NCBI GenBank assembly: GCA_037447655.1 | Contig: JBBHKE010001723.1 | Location: 1-38,953 of the forward strand | Direction: 5' to 3' | Length of the DNA stretch: 38,953 bases | DNA from: Zygnema cylindricum | Lineage: Eukaryota; Streptophyta; Zygnematophyceae; Zygnematales; Zygnemataceae | Shown: positions 1 through 9,779 of the stretch, piece by piece | How the letters are laid out: every line of letters starts with the position of its first letter | How positions within the stretch are numbered: position 1 is the stretch's first letter | Translations under genes and position numbers: made by a program | Notes under the pieces: model-generated | What the model saw: only the letters and a program-made list of their open reading frames with translations | Told to the model about the DNA's origin: nothing | Database searches by the model: none

Positions 1-107
1 TAAAATAAACCTTTTTTTTTTTAATTTTCAAATTCTTAATTAGCGTCAATGACGGTATATTTACTTACACACTATTTAAACTTTGACACTAATAACGATG
101 CGCGGTG
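1..107. repeat. Right end of a TA-flanked MITE
   Basis: The segment ends with ACTAATAACGATGCGCGGTG followed by TA. The same terminal motif (AATTACGATTCGCGGTG-TA) recurs at 7989, 8523, 10431 and 10632. The left end is not identifiable and may lie outside the window. The family assignment (Tc1/mariner-like, TA target) rests on the empty/filled site comparison at 8475-8525. Confidence 0.5.
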
Positions 108-832
108 TACTGTGCAGTTCTAAATGTGATACAGGGTACAGCATCTGCCACGTGGCGAAAAGCGTATCCAGATTCTACGCTGGATCCAGATTCGATCCTC
201 GTGGTGCGCACAAAACTGGAATATTCCATTCGTAGCATAAGTTATAGTGTGAAGGAAAAGTACATACTGTATAATTCATTCTGGGCGCTGTTGTTCAAAT
301 CGTGCGGTTTTTCCGATTGCTACGAATAATTCGTGACTGTTGAAAAAATCGCAGAAAATCGCCATGTACATTCTATCCGGTAAACTGTACGGGCAATTTA
401 AGGCAACTGTACGTTATTTTAAGGTAAATGTAAAAACTGTACAAAAATAGTACGGACATTGACGAAAAGCTACGTTGCACTTCGCTGTACTTTCTGTCCG
501 GTAAACAGAACAGCAATTTTATGGGAAACGTACGGCATTGAACAGAAAATGTACGGACTATGACGAAAAGAGACTGGAGATGTACGGAAAATGTACAAAC
601 TGCGGTATATGTAAAATTCATTTTTGTTTACATGTACTGAATAGTATGGATGAAAATTCATTAACTATTTTTACAGTTTATTCAAAATACGTATAATTAG
701 TCGCGATTGAATCGTTCACACTAAACGGTGTGAACAACTATGATGCTGGGTTATGTACAGAACAGCCTAGGTTCGTTACGAGGGCCAGTAGTTAAGAAAA
801 CCGTGTGTCACTGTGTCCACACCTTAACGTAA
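108..832. repeat. GTAC-rich intergenic DNA with short internal direct repeats
   Basis: No gene is recognised. Between 360 and 610 the tetramer GTAC occurs about ten times, against about one expected. Two loosely repeated blocks are visible: CCGGTAAAC plus a following GTACGG at about 378 and 497, and GTACGGAC..TGACGAAAAG at about 452 and 552. A perfect 8-bp hairpin, GTTCACAC-taaacg-GTGTGAAC, lies at 714-735. The small open frames here overlap on both strands and look like chance. Confidence 0.5.
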
Positions 833-1112
833 AAGCATAGTTCAAAAGTAGGCGTTTTATGGTAGGCCTTTGGTAGGCGCAAGTTGTGTTATGGGCATTT
901 CAAGTGATCTCCTTAGATTGCTACTTTGATCGCAACTTTGATCAACGACCGTCCGATGACGATTAATTCTTTATCGAGGGATGTGCAACTCAACCCTGAT
1001 AATTTTTTCATTTTGCGACCAACACAATATGGGTCTTAAGGTCATATTGTATATTTTGCGTACAATAGGCATATTGTATGGGCCTACTTTCACCAACTTT
1101 TGAACTATGCGT
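827..1112. mobile_element. MITE-like element with imperfect terminal inverted repeats
   Basis: The left arm (827-868) contains CATAGTTCAAAAGTAGGCG..GTAGGCC. The right arm (1081-1112) reads as its reverse complement, CATAGTTCAAAAGTTGGTG..GTAGGCC. The interior is about 210 bp and non-coding. The right portion (1021-1111) recurs inverted at 38710-38799. No target duplication is obvious, so the exact ends are uncertain. Confidence 0.5.
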
Positions 1113-2382
1113 AAAAGGCCCACACACCATAATCGGGTATGTCAATAGGGTCATAGGGTTTGTTTTGTGTTTTTTTATAATAAAACAAAAAGAAAGATAA
1201 ATAAAATAACCCTAAACATACGGTCGCGCGGAGAAAACGAGGTGTGGCACCAATCAGCGTGCTCACGCGTGCGAAAAGTTGCAAAAAATCGCAAGGTTCG
1301 GTAAAGTACTTTTACAAAACAATTCGCACAAAAACAAATGGTGCGCACAAGTGTTTCAGTAATACGGGTGACGTTTTCCGCTATTGTAGCTTTTAGCCTT
1401 TTAAGGAAACCTTCCATCAGGCAAAAAGTGGGGTTGTTTATCTGGAGGAAGTACCTTTCCTTACTAAATCGTACGGTTTTATCTTTTTTTTATGTTTACC
1501 AAAAATTTCGTTATTATTCTCCAAACTTTTTGGCGAAAACTTCCACCGTCCAATTTTGATTTTTGGACGCAAACGCCACTTCTATCCAGTGTTTGGATAG
1601 TCTCTTTCGACTGTCCTCGGGAGGACAATTTGCGCTTACTGAACACGTGTATTGGTCCACTTGTAAAAGTCAGAGTCGATCCACGACGGACGTGAAGTTA
1701 TAAACTTACATGTGGCAAATGGCGTGTACCTTTTGACATCAAAGCCACCCTGTTCGACGACAAAATCTTGGTTGTATGACATATTATCACGCCTCTCATA
1801 TAAATGTGCACAATCAAGTACAGTACAGCGATAATACATAAACGTACAAATGGTACATTCATGGACATTTGTACAAATTTTCATTTTGCAACGGTTTTCG
1901 TGGTCGTTGGTACAACGACAAACACAACAATGTTCAGGTTGTACATTAGCGTGACGCTACCAGATATTTTAATCGGCGTCCGCCTGTGCAGATACGCAGT
2001 TGAGATTTTTTACTTTTCAAAACTTTCATTATTCCCGGTCGGCTTAACATGATCCTACGTGGTACCAATCCCAATCCAACACGTAAGCAATTATTGCCTC
2101 GCTGACACGAGCTGATGGAAAGTGTTACAAATATTAGTGTCAGTAAACGTGGCCGTACGATTACTGGGAACGCCTGATGGAAGGTTACCCTTAGAGCTAC
2201 AATTCGTACTGATGTTTACAACGTCTTCCAGTAACTGGAATTATGTATACAAAGGCGATCCGTGACGTTACTTGTACCATACATTGTACAGAAAAAAAAT
2301 TCTGTACATTTGGTAACAGTTTTTTACACGAATGCTTGAGTTACTGGCCTGATTATTACAGTACTGTAGTGTACTCAGTGTT
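1113..2382. other. Intergenic, no gene recognised
   Basis: Short open frames on both strands overlap each other, lack recognisable domains and are not repeated elsewhere. Nothing else is supportable here except scattered GTAC motifs around 1790-1930 and 2270-2330. Confidence 0.5.
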
Positions 2383-3232
2383 GTGTATCGAGGGCACCAT
2401 GTCGATATTCAATATGTAACTATTTGAGGAGCCCGCTAATAGATAGATCGTCTCGATATATCGAGAAGCTCACTATCTCGATATTTTACAGATGTATTTG
2501 CTTGATGTGTAAATATAAAGAATTATACCGCGATATATCGAAAGGGGCATTTACCGTACGATTTGCCGTACAATTTTTTTTGTACAACAGGGCCCCCACT
2601 TCCCACCAAATATATCGCGATAATTTTCATTTGTCTTAAAGCAACATATCGAGCCATTTGACCGTTCAATATTGGATATAACGAATATCGAATTTATCGT
2701 GATAAAGTTTTTCCAAACACACATTATTAGCTATTACCCTGTACGAGGCTTAGAAGCTTCGATGTTTTGACGTCTACATATTACTATCTTAGAAGTTTAA
2801 ACATCCACATGTACACCTTCAAATATTCCGATGTGCATATCAACAAATGCTACACACAAAAGTATTTAGATTTCTAAAAGGAATTCGTCATTGAAACCTT
2901 ATGAAAAGCTTTGTAAGTTTAAATTAGATGCTTAGATTTTCAGAATCGATAAAAATGTTCAAATGTTCAGATGTCTACAACTTGACATCTCTAGATAAAA
3001 AGAAGTTTAACTCTCTATTAGGTACTTACTACAATCAGAAGTTCAATGGGAAATTTAGTAGGAAACATACATTTCACTTAGATTTTTGATTAGAAATTAG
3101 AATTTCAATTTGACCTTTGATACGAAATGAAAAAATAAATAAATATTTGATCATCTCTTTATATAGAAATTAGATATTCGACAGAACAAACATTGTGACA
3201 AAGCTCCGTGAGATGATCCGAATCTTTCCCAC
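2383..3232. repeat. Segmental repeat, copy 1 (direct, matches 10645-11556)
   Basis: The segment starts GTGTATCGAG and ends near CTTTCCCA, and aligns collinearly with 10645-11556 with many substitutions and small indels. Its first 300 bp are unusually dense in TCGAT/ATCGA words, including the perfect palindrome CTCGATATATCGAG. No coding capacity is preserved between the copies, so it is probably a decayed non-coding repeat or segmental duplication. In both copies GA-rich DNA resembling the LRR gene's 5' flank follows. Confidence 0.7.
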
Positions 3233-3550
3233 CGAAAATTCTAATTTGCCCTCAAAGTTAGAATAAATTGACGCTGACAATCATAAATAAATAAAATATA
3301 TTATATGTACTTCGTTGAGGTGAAGTCGTAGCAAGTGTGGCTGCCATGGGTGACAATAAGAAGATACTTAACTTGTTGAGAGAGGGAGAAAGGAAAGGGA
3401 GAGGGAGAGGGAGAGCTCCGTGTGCGGTGGGCAGTGTTGTTAGAAGTGTAAAGTTTTGGCTAAGTGTTTGAGAGAGAGAGGAAGAGTCAAATTTAATGTT
3501 AGAAAACTTTATATCAGCTTCTGTGGAGTGCTCGGTCGTGTGATTTACAT
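3233..3550. repeat. Intergenic with GA-rich tract
   Basis: A GAGAGGGAGA-type tract at about 3378-3415 and again near 3468-3486 resembles the GA-rich 5' flank of the LRR gene (6955-7030). A motif TCAGCTTCTGTGGAGTGCTC at about 3516 recurs with few changes at about 3715, bracketing the LRR gene fragment. Confidence 0.45.
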
Positions 3551-3672
3551 TAGGCAGGTGAGCATAGTCAACCTCGGAAAAGTGTACGGTATAGGACCCA
3601 ATAAGTGACCGATGTTAAGATCCAAATGCTCCTAGCTGTCTAGTGAACCGATTGCTGGAGAGAGAGGATAGT
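3551..3672 (-). pseudogene. Fragment of the LRR gene
   Basis: The segment aligns without large gaps to 6571-6685 of the LRR gene on the same strand. Translated on the minus strand it gives the LRR consensus SLSPAIGSLDS, a stop codon, then an E-x-L-D-L block and GPIPYTF-x-RL, matching residues about 90-127 of the intact copy. The stop and the absence of any further LRR sequence on either side show it is a dead partial duplicate. The same GA-rich flank and the segmental repeat nearby suggest it was copied together with surrounding DNA. Confidence 0.85.
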
Positions 3673-4989
3673 TGGAGGAGAGATTACTAATACATTTAAA
3701 GGAAAGTTTTCTATCAGCTTCCGTGAAGTGCTCTGTCTTGTGATTTAGATTGCTTTCGTTTGTCTGCCTTAATCGCAGCAATCATAATAATAATAATAAC
3801 CGTATCAACTATGTGTGTGTATGTGTGTTTACAATACCCAAGTAGACGGATGTTAAGCATTGCCAGTTAGTGCACATTTCCGTACCAAATGGTCATAAAT
3901 TTCTTGATACAAACATACAATACATAAAAAATCATTCTAGAACGACAACGACGTTACAATACTGAAACACTCCTTCGGCACACTGTAGACAAACATTGTA
4001 GAGAATGTGAAAACAAACACCATCAACACTTCTGCCTGATATTGTAGTTGTGGACCGTTTTACTCTTTCATTGTTGGTGAAGCAATTTCTTCCTAGTTTC
4101 TTCTTCCAAATAGTGTACAGAGAATTCCCAGCCTATTAAGTGATTGGTAAAGGTTTGATAAGAAATATTTATATTTGGTGAAGTACTAAAGGAACATTAA
4201 ATACCGTCCGTTTTTGGTCAAAGTTTGTCAATATTTGCAATATCAATATTTGTCTATTTTACAACTTCTAAGCATAGAAATGCTTCAACATTGTGGAATA
4301 TCGTTTGCAATTTTGGTCCTTACAACACCAACATTTTATAAACAGCTTTTTTCTTGGGTAGTAACTTTAAAAATATAGTCGTTAAAAAATCAGATTTATG
4401 CAAACCAGCAAGATCTCAAAACTTTCATGACCACATAAAACTAAGAGGATCCACAAACAAAAATACAAACACAAACAAGCCGTGTCCATCTTCCACAAAT
4501 ATACTTCATTCTCATATTGCAACACCGATATAACCACCATATTTAATTGTCCAAAAAGACATCTATAGCTAAAACTTCGTAAAAATCACTGAAAAGTTCA
4601 TCTACACCTTGGACAAAATCAGCAAATAAGTTACAAAAGCACACAGAAGTAGACAAAATATATTTATATCCTCCATAATCTATATATACTTATATATATC
4701 CTCAACTATATTTTTTATATTTTCCAATGATAAGTATAGCATAAGTTCACAACATAAACCTTTCAATGTATAAAACAACAAGCAATACAAAATATGTCCA
4801 CACTAGCCCTACATTAAAACACCTCTTTCAACCTTTACCAAGCATTTTTTCTTTGATCACTTTCTCCCGTCTTGTGATGAGTTTCTGGGTACAAATTTCT
4901 ATGTCCACTACTAGAAAGCAAATTGTATTTATGCGCGTGGACAATACATAGAAAAAACAAAACTATTTGTTTCTCCTTTTCAGGATTTT
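3673..4989. other. AT-rich intergenic DNA, no gene recognised
   Basis: The region is AT-rich with an (ATA)n run near 3783-3800 and a TG-rich run near 3812-3830. The part nearest 4989 would hold the 3' UTR and polyadenylation signals of the minus-strand LRR gene; several AATAAA-like words could serve, but none can be singled out. Confidence 0.5.
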
Positions 4990-6144
4990 CTACGGGGGTT
5001 TGCTATTACAATCGGAAAAAGAACGTTGCAAACCATTGTAACAACTCAGGGTTGAATTTGATAAAGTAAAACAATTCAAACTCACTATAATGTTACAGAA
5101 ACTAAAACTAGCCCACCCTATTTGAGGTGTCCCTGTTAAATAATTAGAGGAAACATCGACAAAGAGATCCATCGCACTTACAAACTGAATTTGTAAAGAT
5201 CCAGTTAAGTAATTATTACGGACATTAAGATAGACGACATTGACAAGGAAACCCAAAGAGGTGGGAATAGATCCAGTGAGACGATTGGAAGATAAATCGA
5301 CATATTGAATATTTGTCAAATTGCCAATTCCTGTTGGGATACCACCCGTTAATTGATTCCGATCAAGTTCTAATCGCCTCAAATTTGTAAGATTGGATAT
5401 AGAATTCGATATCCCACCAAAAAAATCATTGGAAGAAAGGAGCAGTTCTTGCAACTTCGAAAGTGTATACAAGGTCGGAGGAATGACAGAACTCAAAAAA
5501 TTACTGGATAGATCCAATTTCAATAGAGAAGTCAGATTTCCAATGGAGGGAGACAAAACTCCTATTAAACCCTTCTTGGGTAAAGCTAGTCCCACTATTT
5601 GGCGACGAGAGTCGCATTCTATTCCGGCCCAAGAACACCATTTCCCGACTTTCCCCACCGACCCCCATGTGTCCAAAGCCCCCTTAGGATCGAATAAAAT
5701 GGAATTCTTAATATCTAGAAGGGCAGAGAGGATAGGGTCTAAAGTTGGAGGGGGAGGTGGATTGAAACGCACTGGTGGGGGTGGTCGAGAAGAAATTTTT
5801 GGAGGAAGGGGACGAAGAGGTAGAGGAGGAGATTTTGAAGTGAGAGGAGGTGGAGGGCGTGGTGGGGATGGAGGTGGGCGACAAGGGTTAGAGAATGGAG
5901 GAGGGGGAAGGGATTTAGGAACTCCTGGGCAGGTCCAGTTATTTATGGGATTGCCACTGGCACAAGAACAAACTGGTTGAGAATTATTAAAAGAGCAAAC
6001 TCCCAAACCGGCACAAGCTCCTCCTTTCTGAGTTATGTTGCAAAAGTTTGAGCATTCGGATACACTCCTTTGCTGTTCTCTTCCGCAAAATGCAGGTGGT
6101 TGATTGCTTCCGAGATGCAGTTGGTCAAATAAGAAAGGAAACAT
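4990..6144 (-). CDS. LRR protein, C-terminal module (Cys-rich, Pro-rich linker, LRR domain)
   Basis: This open frame is the downstream half of a secreted-type LRR protein. In its own numbering it has: a Cys-rich segment at about 20-72 (C20, C31, C35, C44, C50, C59, C61, C72); a proline-rich extensin-like linker at about 79-134; an LRR N-terminal cap at about 137-187 with the C170/C177 pair in W-C-S-W-A-G-I-E-C; then six plant-type LRRs at about 196-340; and a Cys-containing tail with QRSFSDC near the end. No transmembrane segment or kinase is present, so it is not a receptor kinase. The upstream half (6950-6033) is in another frame and overlaps by 112 bp. The Q-R-S-x-x-x-C motif occurs at the end of both LRR modules, which argues the two frames are one gene split by a one-base change. 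The true start is therefore unlikely to be the methionine at 6144. Ligand and role are unknown. Confidence 0.75.
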   Translation of the reverse strand: MFPFLFDQLHLGSNQPPAFCGREQQRSVSECSNFCNITQKGGACAGLGVCSFNNSQPVCSCASGNPINNWTCPGVPKSLPPPPFSNPCRPPPSPPRPPPPLTSKSPPLPLRPLPPKISSRPPPPVRFNPPPPPTLDPILSALLDIKNSILFDPKGALDTWGSVGKVGKWCSWAGIECDSRRQIVGLALPKKGLIGVLSPSIGNLTSLLKLDLSSNFLSSVIPPTLYTLSKLQELLLSSNDFFGGISNSISNLTNLRRLELDRNQLTGGIPTGIGNLTNIQYVDLSSNRLTGSIPTSLGFLVNVVYLNVRNNYLTGSLQIQFVSAMDLFVDVSSNYLTGTPQIGWASFSFCNIIVSLNCFTLSNSTLSCYNGLQRSFSDCNSKPP

Positions 6145-6950
6145 AGTGGTGAGGACCCTGAAAATACGGAAATGGGTCCGGTAAAATAATTGTTGGAGAT
6201 ATCTATTATTGGAAACACTTCACTTGCGACGTCAAATTTGAAAGTGAATGGACCTGTGAAAAGGTTGTTTTGTAACTTAAGGAGCTGAAGATTTTTGAGC
6301 TTTACTATAGAAGAAGGGATGGTTCCTCCCAACTGATTGTTAGACAAATCCAGGATTTCGAGGCTGGTCATGTTCCCTATAGAAGAAGGGATGGTTCCTC
6401 CCAACTGATTGTTGGACAAATACAGTTGTGTGACACTGGCCAAGTTCCCTATAGAGGATGGTATTGGCCCAGAAAATGAGTTCGAGTGCAAATACAAAGT
6501 TGATAGCCGAGTTAAGTTTCCAATCGCCTCAGGAATGGGACCATCAAATCTGTTGTTTGACAAATCGAGGTAGGTTAGCTTAATCAACCTCGCAAAAGTG
6601 TACGGAATGGGACCCGAAAAATAATTTAACTTAAGGTTCAGGTACTCCAAGCTGTCTAGTGAACCGATTGCTGGAGAGAGAGGACCCCTAGCATAGTAAT
6701 GATCCCAAGTGTCTTCATTGCCAATGTTAAGGCCGACAACTCTTCCGGCGTCATTACAAGTGACTCCGTGCAAATCTGAACACTCGGTTGTTCCTTGTGC
6801 CCAGCCGCCATATCCACCAGAGTCTCGTGGAGCAGCTTTTTGGATTAAGAGCAGAGCAGACATGTCAATCCTGTTGATCGGCACTCCGTTGACGCAAACG
6901 TCAAAGGCCAACACTGAGAGCCACGCCAGTACGGTACGGCCCGCCGCCAT
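6033..6950 (-). CDS. LRR protein, N-terminal module (signal peptide plus LRR domain)
   Basis: The start at 6950 (MAAGRTVLAWLSVLAF) gives a plausible secretory signal peptide of about 22 residues. An LRR N-cap follows at about 30-75, with C57 and C65 flanking the H-G-V-T-C motif, and then seven plant-type LRRs at about 88-258. The repeat unit is L-x-x-L-x-L-S-N-N-x-L-x-G-x-I-P; two consecutive units share TIPSSI and LGG, suggesting recent internal repeat duplication. After about residue 285 the frame loses similarity to the expected Cys-rich tail, while the overlapping frame at 6144-4990 carries it (FCGREQQRSVSEC). I infer a one-base indel between about 6085 and 6115, or a sequencing error or unrecognised short intron. 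Localisation is inferred as extracellular. Plant-type LRR-only proteins also occur in some chytrid fungi, so the family alone does not fix the lineage. Confidence 0.8.
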   Translation of the reverse strand: MAAGRTVLAWLSVLAFDVCVNGVPINRIDMSALLLIQKAAPRDSGGYGGWAQGTTECSDLHGVTCNDAGRVVGLNIGNEDTWDHYYARGPLSPAIGSLDSLEYLNLKLNYFSGPIPYTFARLIKLTYLDLSNNRFDGPIPEAIGNLTRLSTLYLHSNSFSGPIPSSIGNLASVTQLYLSNNQLGGTIPSSIGNMTSLEILDLSNNQLGGTIPSSIVKLKNLQLLKLQNNLFTGPFTFKFDVASEVFPIIDISNNYFTGPISVFSGSSPLCFLSYLTNCISEAINHLHFAEENSKGVYPNAQTFAT

Positions 6951-7246
6951 GGCTGGGGAGAGAGGGAATAGGAGAGAGAGGATAGGAGAGAGAGGATGGG
7001 AGAGGGACAGTGGAAGAGAGAGATTGCGGAGGCAGCACGGCTAAGTTATTCACAAGTGGAGGCCTTATAGATTTCTTAGGGAGGTACAGTATTCGTATTT
7101 GGGAGGTGTCAGAAATTATGCTTTTCGTACAAATTAATAGGTCGCACAATTTAGATGATCTCACTTGTCAGTTCCAGCGGAGGTCGAATAATGCCAGTCT
7201 GGCTGACAAGAAAAGCGTAGAAAGTAAAAGCAAACAAGGAGCCATA
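6951..7246. promoter_or_regulatory. 5' flank of the LRR gene, copy 1 of a triplicated module
   Basis: A GA-rich tract (about 6957-7030) is followed by sequence shared with 11557-11835 and partly with about 8360-8476. Shared blocks include AGAGAGATTGCGGAGGCAG, TTTGGGAGGTGTCA and CACTTGTCAGTTCC. It presumably contains the LRR gene's 5' UTR and promoter; no TATA position can be assigned with confidence. The GA tract is a CT-rich leader on the coding strand. Confidence 0.55.
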
Positions 7247-7989
7247 CATCGCGAATCTTAATTATTGACTTAGGGTACGTCTCCATGTACTTGTAACTTA
7301 GAGAATTTACTTTGTTTTTTAGCGCAGATCCGGCGGACCCGGATTTCAAGTGTCCCTATGTCTAAAACCGGAATTAAAACTTAAGGGTGTGACGATTGTA
7401 TACGCTGACATGCCCGTGACGGCTGCCAACGTCTACAATCTGTGATTCTCCAAATTGTTCGTGAGAGGCGGCGAGTCCGAATTGATGTGGCGCCCTCAGA
7501 GATTTTTCACGTTTTCGTGAAATGGCATCGGAATCTTCAGATCCCCTGAAATGAAGAAATCCGTACTGAACAGAACCTGACAAAACGAAACAAATTATGT
7601 ACTTTGATGGACGCAAAAGGACAAAACATACCGAATTGTGTCTTTTTCGTCGTCGCTTGAAAAATTACTACACGTGTGAATACGTGTTATAATTTGTTTA
7701 GGGGAAATACTTTGTTATAAAAAACATCTTCTCTGTTTTTTAAAGAAAAGTTTGAAGATGACGTTTTTTGGCGTGGCCGTGGGTCGAAGAGCACAAGACG
7801 ACAACATGTAGTACATTTTAAATTCGATGACGACGCAAAATGTACATCTCCTTTTTTCTATTTTTTTGTACGGTTGACACTTACGCGGTACGGCACTAAG
7901 TTTTAGAAGAAAACGACAGAAAAAAACCCTTACTTAGGCACATGGAGACGCACCCTTACTTCTAATAACGATAATTACGATTCGCGGTG
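7247..7989. mobile_element. TA-flanked MITE interrupted by another TIR element
   Basis: The left end CATCGCGAATCTTAATTA follows TA at 7245-7246. The right end TAATTACGATTCGCGGTG precedes TA at 7990-7991. The same site is empty in the paralogous module at 11834-11835 and holds a 47-bp element at 8477-8523. Most of the length here is a second insertion at 7272-7956. It is non-coding. Confidence 0.75.
7272..7956. mobile_element. Non-autonomous TIR element of about 685 bp
   Basis: The terminal repeats are AGGGTACGTCTCCATGTACTT (7272-7292, given here as a 21-position arm, last base T) and its inverted partner at 7936-7956, with 18 of 21 positions matching. ACTT flanks both sides (ACTT overlapping the left boundary, ACTT at 7959-7962 on the right), which may be part of a target duplication. 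Small open frames inside show no transposase signature. The superfamily is not assignable from what is visible. Confidence 0.6.
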
Positions 7990-8150
7990 TATTGATACTT
8001 ATTCGCGAGGCGTTCGCTTCAATTATTTCTGTAAGTCGAGGTGGGTTGTCATCCACAGAAAAATAAAAGAATCGCGACACGTGGGACGATTATGCTACGT
8101 GTCACGATGGACTACCAACGAAATTCACAAAATTTGCACATGATATGTGC
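7990..8150. repeat. Downstream half of triplicated module, copy 1
   Basis: The segment is collinear with 8524-8610 and 11834-11965. Shared blocks are TGATACT-ATTCG, GCTTCAATT-TTTCT, TGTCATCCACA, and (copies 1 and 3 only) CTACGTGTCA-GATGGACTACCAAC. Confidence 0.7.
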
Positions 8151-8359
8151 CTTTCAAAATGCAACCGAAAAAAATAAAAAAATCTCGCAACGCTCCTTCG
8201 TCGCGCTATCTGGACTTTCGTCATGTTCGAAAATAGGAACCTTAAAAAATGAGTTGGCGTGAAAGACTGCCGTCTGCAAAAAGTACAAAGCATCTGTCGA
8301 AATATGATTTTGTAGGCAGGTACATGGTACCGCAAGTCAGAAATTCTGCCTGCCGTACT

Positions 8360-8610
8360 GCGTTCGTACAAATTAATCGTTTGTACAATTTAAAAGAGCT
8401 CACTTGTCAGTTCCAGCGGAGGTCGAATGCCAGTCTGGCGGAGAAGAAACGCGTAGAAAGCAAACAAGGAGCCGTACACCGCGAATCGTAATTATTTGTT
8501 TACTCTAATTACGATTCGCGGTGTAGTGATACTCATTCGAAAGGCATTCGCTTCAATTTTTTCTGGGGGGGATGTCATCCACAGAATAAAAAATGAGTCG
8601 CGACAAATTG
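8360..8610. repeat. Triplicated module, copy 2, with a 47-bp insertion
   Basis: It shares TTCGTACAAATTAAT, CACTTGTCAGTTCCAGCGGAGGTCGAAT and GCAAACAAGGAGCCGTA with copy 1. After the micro-MITE it continues with TAGTGATACTCATTCG as in copy 3. The GA-rich part present in copies 1 and 3 is missing. Upstream DNA (about 8151-8359) shows no gene. Confidence 0.75.
8477..8523. mobile_element. 47-bp palindromic micro-MITE with TA target duplication
   Basis: CACCGCGAATCGTAATTA and its exact reverse complement are separated by an 11-bp spacer and flanked by TA at 8475-8476 and 8524-8525. Copy 3 of the module reads CCG-TA-GTGATAC at 11831-11840, an empty site with a single TA. This supports a TA-targeting (Tc1/mariner-type) origin. 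Confidence 0.85.
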
Positions 8611-8832
8611 CGTGATTCTGACATCCGCAAGTGCCGGCGAATAAGATCTTAACACTAAAATAGATACTCGTACAAAATGCTCGAAATCGTACTCCGTCGC
8701 GTGATTCTGACATTACAAAGTGCAGGCGAATAAGATCTTTTCACTAAAATAGATACTTTTACAAAATGCTCGAATTCGTATTCCGTCGCGTGATTCTGAC
8801 ATCCGCAAGTGCCGGCGAATAAGATCTTTACA
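8611..8832. repeat. 89-bp tandem repeat, about 2.5 copies
   Basis: Units begin CGTGATTCTGACAT at 8611, 8700 and 8789, exactly 89 bp apart, and contain GGCGAATAAGATCTT, ACTAAAATAGATACT and ACAAAATGCTCGAA. A single related unit occurs at about 9531-9606. The open frames across it are artefacts of the repeat. Confidence 0.85.
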
Positions 8833-8934
8833 CAAAAACATTGATGTCCAGTGCGCATAACACGCACGAAACGAACGCGCGAATACTACGCACGATACGC
8901 ATTTAACGATGATGAAGATGTAATCAAATGCGTA
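8833..8934. other. Short intergenic segment
   Basis: CG-containing words (CGCACGAA, CGCGCGAA, CGCACGAT) resemble those around 14985-15130. No feature is supported. Confidence 0.4.
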
Positions 8935-9480
8935 CCAGACTACCTACCCGTACTTTTTCTGTACATTTGAGTACTGCCTTCGTACATTTATGTACTTTAA
9001 GGGTTATTAAGGGGGGTTTGAGGAATCTTAGGGTGTATTCTCGTGCATTCTCATGAATATCTGTTAACCAACAAACTTTTATTTTTACATCTACGTACAG
9101 TGTCCGTGTAATTCCGTACTTTTATAGTTATTATTTTGAGATTTTTTGGGTACATTTTCGTACAATTTCGTATATTTCAGTTATACGGACTTACATTTTT
9201 TGTACATCTGTGTACAGCTTCCGTATATTTCAGTACTTTTAGGTTTATTGAAGGGAGGATTTTTGGGTGTTAAGGGTATTTCCCGTGCATTTGGTACATT
9301 CCGGTAAATTACAGTACAACTGCCTTACATTTTACGTACTCTTAGGTTTTTTAGGGTGCACCTTTCGCAAAAAGCCGTACATTTCTGTATGTTTTTCGTA
9401 CGTTCTACGATTTTTTAAGGATTTTTTTAGGGTTAAGGGGACGGCATTCGTACGATTTCGTACATCGTACATCGAAAACT
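8935..9480. repeat. GTAC-dense AT-rich repeat tract
   Basis: About 20 GTAC tetramers occur in about 545 bp, where two would be expected by chance. They sit mostly in loosely repeated units of the form TTTNCGTACATTTNTGTAC, separated by TTAGG/TTAAGGG-rich DNA. No coding frame is credible. Confidence 0.7.
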
Positions 9481-9530
9481 AACGAACGGTAATGAAAGTA
9501 AAGTCGAAATCCGTACGAATTGGACAACTA

Positions 9531-9606
9531 GGCTAAAATAGATACACGTACAAAATGCTCGAAATCGTACTCCGTCGTGTGATTCTGACATCCGCAAGTG
9601 CCGGCA
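9531..9606. repeat. Dispersed copy of the 89-bp unit
   Basis: It matches the tandem array at 8611-8832 (AAAATAGATAC, ACAAAATGCTCGAAATCGTACTCCGTCG, GTGATTCTGACATCCGCAAG), with one partial unit. Confidence 0.75.
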
Positions 9607-9779
9607 ATTTTCACGCAGTTTAATGTTAAACGCCAAAGAGTGAATCGTGTAACGTCATATTTTTTTTGTCACACGTTTTTTGAGTGCACATTCACAAGCG
9701 CGCGAAACCCTATTAAACTTTTTTTGTACTTTTGTACAAATTAAAGTACAAAATAGAAAGGAACTGAACGGTCAGTAAC

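Noticed and set aside
5393-5980. 195-codon Gly/Arg-rich frame on the plus strand
   Set aside because: It is the antisense shadow of the proline-rich linker and LRR codons of the minus-strand gene.
6033-6144. Programmed ribosomal frameshift in the LRR gene
   Set aside because: No slippery heptamer was found in the overlap; an indel, sequencing error or small intron is simpler.
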